Source: an uncultured Bacteroidales bacterium (GTDB lineage: Bacteria; Bacteroidota; Bacteroidia; Bacteroidales; UBA932). Taken from it: a DNA stretch of 22,762 nucleotides. A program made the position numbers and the translations under genes. The notes under the pieces are model-generated. The model was not told where the DNA came from. It saw nothing but the letters and a program-made list of their open reading frames with translations, and did not search any database. Below are positions 22,713 to 22,762 of this stretch, one piece after another. The DNA lies in NCBI GenBank assembly GCA_900322025.1, contig ONYJ01000021.1, positions 1 to 22,762 on the forward strand, written 5' to 3'. Within the stretch, counting starts at the first letter, position 1, and each line of letters opens with the position of its first letter.

Positions 22713-22762
22713 TTAGTTCTTGGCAGGAATAATAGCAGCCGCACAACGTCTATTTCCACTCA
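22713..22762 (-). CDS. C-terminal end of a gene entering from the right (unknown)
   Basis: On the minus strand an open frame from the right edge reads SGNRRCAAAIIPAKN and stops at the TAA 22715-22713. Its position facing cobU across a bidirectional terminator supports a real convergent gene, but 15 residues are too few to name a family. Confidence 0.4.
   Translation of the reverse strand, partial: SGNRRCAAAIIPAKN

Overview
The window looks like chromosomal DNA of a Bacteroidota bacterium, probably Bacteroidales. Supporting signs are moderate to high A+T, candidate promoters of the TTTG / TAnnTTTG type instead of TTGACA/TATAAT, weak Shine-Dalgarno signals, a TonB-dependent receptor inside a cofactor operon, and a DUF4143-type ATPase. 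No genus can be named from the sequence alone.

Most of the window is an anaerobic (cobalt-early) cobalamin cluster. From left to right: a 5-methylcytosine DNA methyltransferase cut by the left edge (minus, 1-896); two fused corrin-ring enzymes, CbiJ-CbiD and CbiG-CbiF (minus, 985-5442); an unrelated accessory block (5649-9686) holding a decayed DUF2075-like fragment, a Nudix hydrolase, a DUF4143 ATPase, an iron-sulfur flavoprotein and a secreted protein of unknown function; a minus-strand operon btuB-like receptor, CbiH-CbiC, CbiE-CbiT (15020 down to 9928); a 1.2 kb cassette of three small plus-strand genes bounded by a 27-bp direct repeat (15188-16444); then a tight plus-strand operon cbiA, PduO-type adenosyltransferase, cbiP, cobD, cbiB, cobU (16595-22642). 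The last operon ends at a strong terminator facing a gene fragment at the right edge.

The enzymes cover most steps from cobalt-factor III to GDP-cobinamide: C17, C11, C1 and C5/C15 methylation, lactone opening, ring reduction, methyl migration, a,c-amidation, adenosylation, amidation to cobyric acid, the aminopropanol arm and nucleotide activation. CbiL, a cobalt chelatase, uroporphyrinogen methyltransferase, CobT, CobS and CobC are not in the window and would have to lie elsewhere.

The most unusual signal is that five of the cobalamin proteins (CbiJD, CbiGF, CbiHC, CbiET, CbiA) carry long, low-complexity, internally repeated insertions at loops or domain junctions of otherwise well-conserved enzymes. 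Some are built from tandem 15-bp (pentapeptide) units. The enzymes of the second half of the plus operon lack them. Other items worth attention are the repeat-bounded cassette, duplicated elements just upstream of the btuB and cbiA starts, four TTATTC elements spaced 32-33 bp apart and a (ATA)9 tract upstream of the flavoprotein, and the lack of any recognisable cobalamin riboswitch.
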